Below, piece after piece: positions 5,890-5,930 of a stretch of 5,930 nt of DNA; within the stretch, counting starts at the first letter, position 1; every line of letters begins with the position of its first letter. The stretch covers positions 1 through 5,930 of the forward strand of contig URPI01000131.1 in NCBI GenBank assembly GCA_900549705.1, written 5' to 3'. Source of the DNA: an uncultured Eubacteriales bacterium (GTDB lineage Bacteria > Bacillota > Clostridia > Oscillospirales > Oscillospiraceae). Under the pieces are notes generated by a model. The model did no database searches. It worked only from the letters and a program-made list of their open reading frames with translations, and had not been told where the DNA came from. A program made the translations under genes and the position numbers.

Positions 5890-5930
5890 TAGACTGTCCT
5901 GACTAATAATTTATGAACAGCCAACGGCGA

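Larger units (their letters stand above)
5750..5930. other. Non-coding tail of the window
   Basis: After the operon terminator I see no credible gene. The only start near the right edge, ATG at 5913, opens a frame of six codons before the window ends and has no ribosome site. The stretch contains the two palindromes at 5796-5823 and 5860-5889 and a short TAA-rich run (5788-5795). A neighbouring gene beyond the edge cannot be inferred. Confidence 0.6.

Noticed and set aside
5913..5930. Possible start of a further gene at the right edge (ATG at 5913)
   Set aside because: There is no ribosome site or promoter ahead of it and only six codons are visible.

Overview
The window looks like a stretch of chromosome from a low-to-mid-GC member of the Firmicutes (Bacillota). 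It is probably a gut Clostridia of the Oscillospiraceae/Ruminococcaceae type. This is an inference from protein style (a Bacillus/clostridial-type ThyA, a MarR plus two-half ABC exporter operon), strong AGGAGG-like ribosome sites, and GC-rich third codon positions. A genus cannot be assigned from sequence alone. All five genes appear intact and carry the expected family motifs.

Left part (about 1-1440, minus strand): a thyA-folA operon for thymidylate and folate metabolism. A clear extended -10 promoter at 1404-1432 drives thyA. The folA ribosome site overlaps the thyA stop codon, so the two are probably translationally coupled. ThyA makes dTMP and releases dihydrofolate, and FolA reduces that back to tetrahydrofolate. 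A perfect 26-bp palindrome lies at the extreme left edge, just past the folA stop.

Middle (1379-1609): a 231-bp divergent intergenic region with two outward-facing sigma-A type promoters and a GC-rich imperfect inverted repeat between them.

Right part (1610-5708, plus strand): a three-gene operon of a MarR-family regulator and two ABC half-transporters, joined by ATGA and TAATG overlaps. The half-transporters carry complementary defects in their ATPase motifs. The first has Asp for the catalytic Glu and Gln for the switch His. The second has LSQGQ for LSGGQ. This is the pattern of a heterodimeric exporter with one degenerate and one consensus ATP site. The MarR protein probably controls its own operon in response to an exported toxic compound, but no substrate can be read from the sequence.

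Downstream (5709-5930): a strong intrinsic terminator followed by about 180 bp without a convincing gene, holding two further perfect palindromes that look like interspersed repeat units or a second terminator. I did not find evidence of a new type of system. The window is mostly well-understood housekeeping and efflux genes with some noteworthy details.
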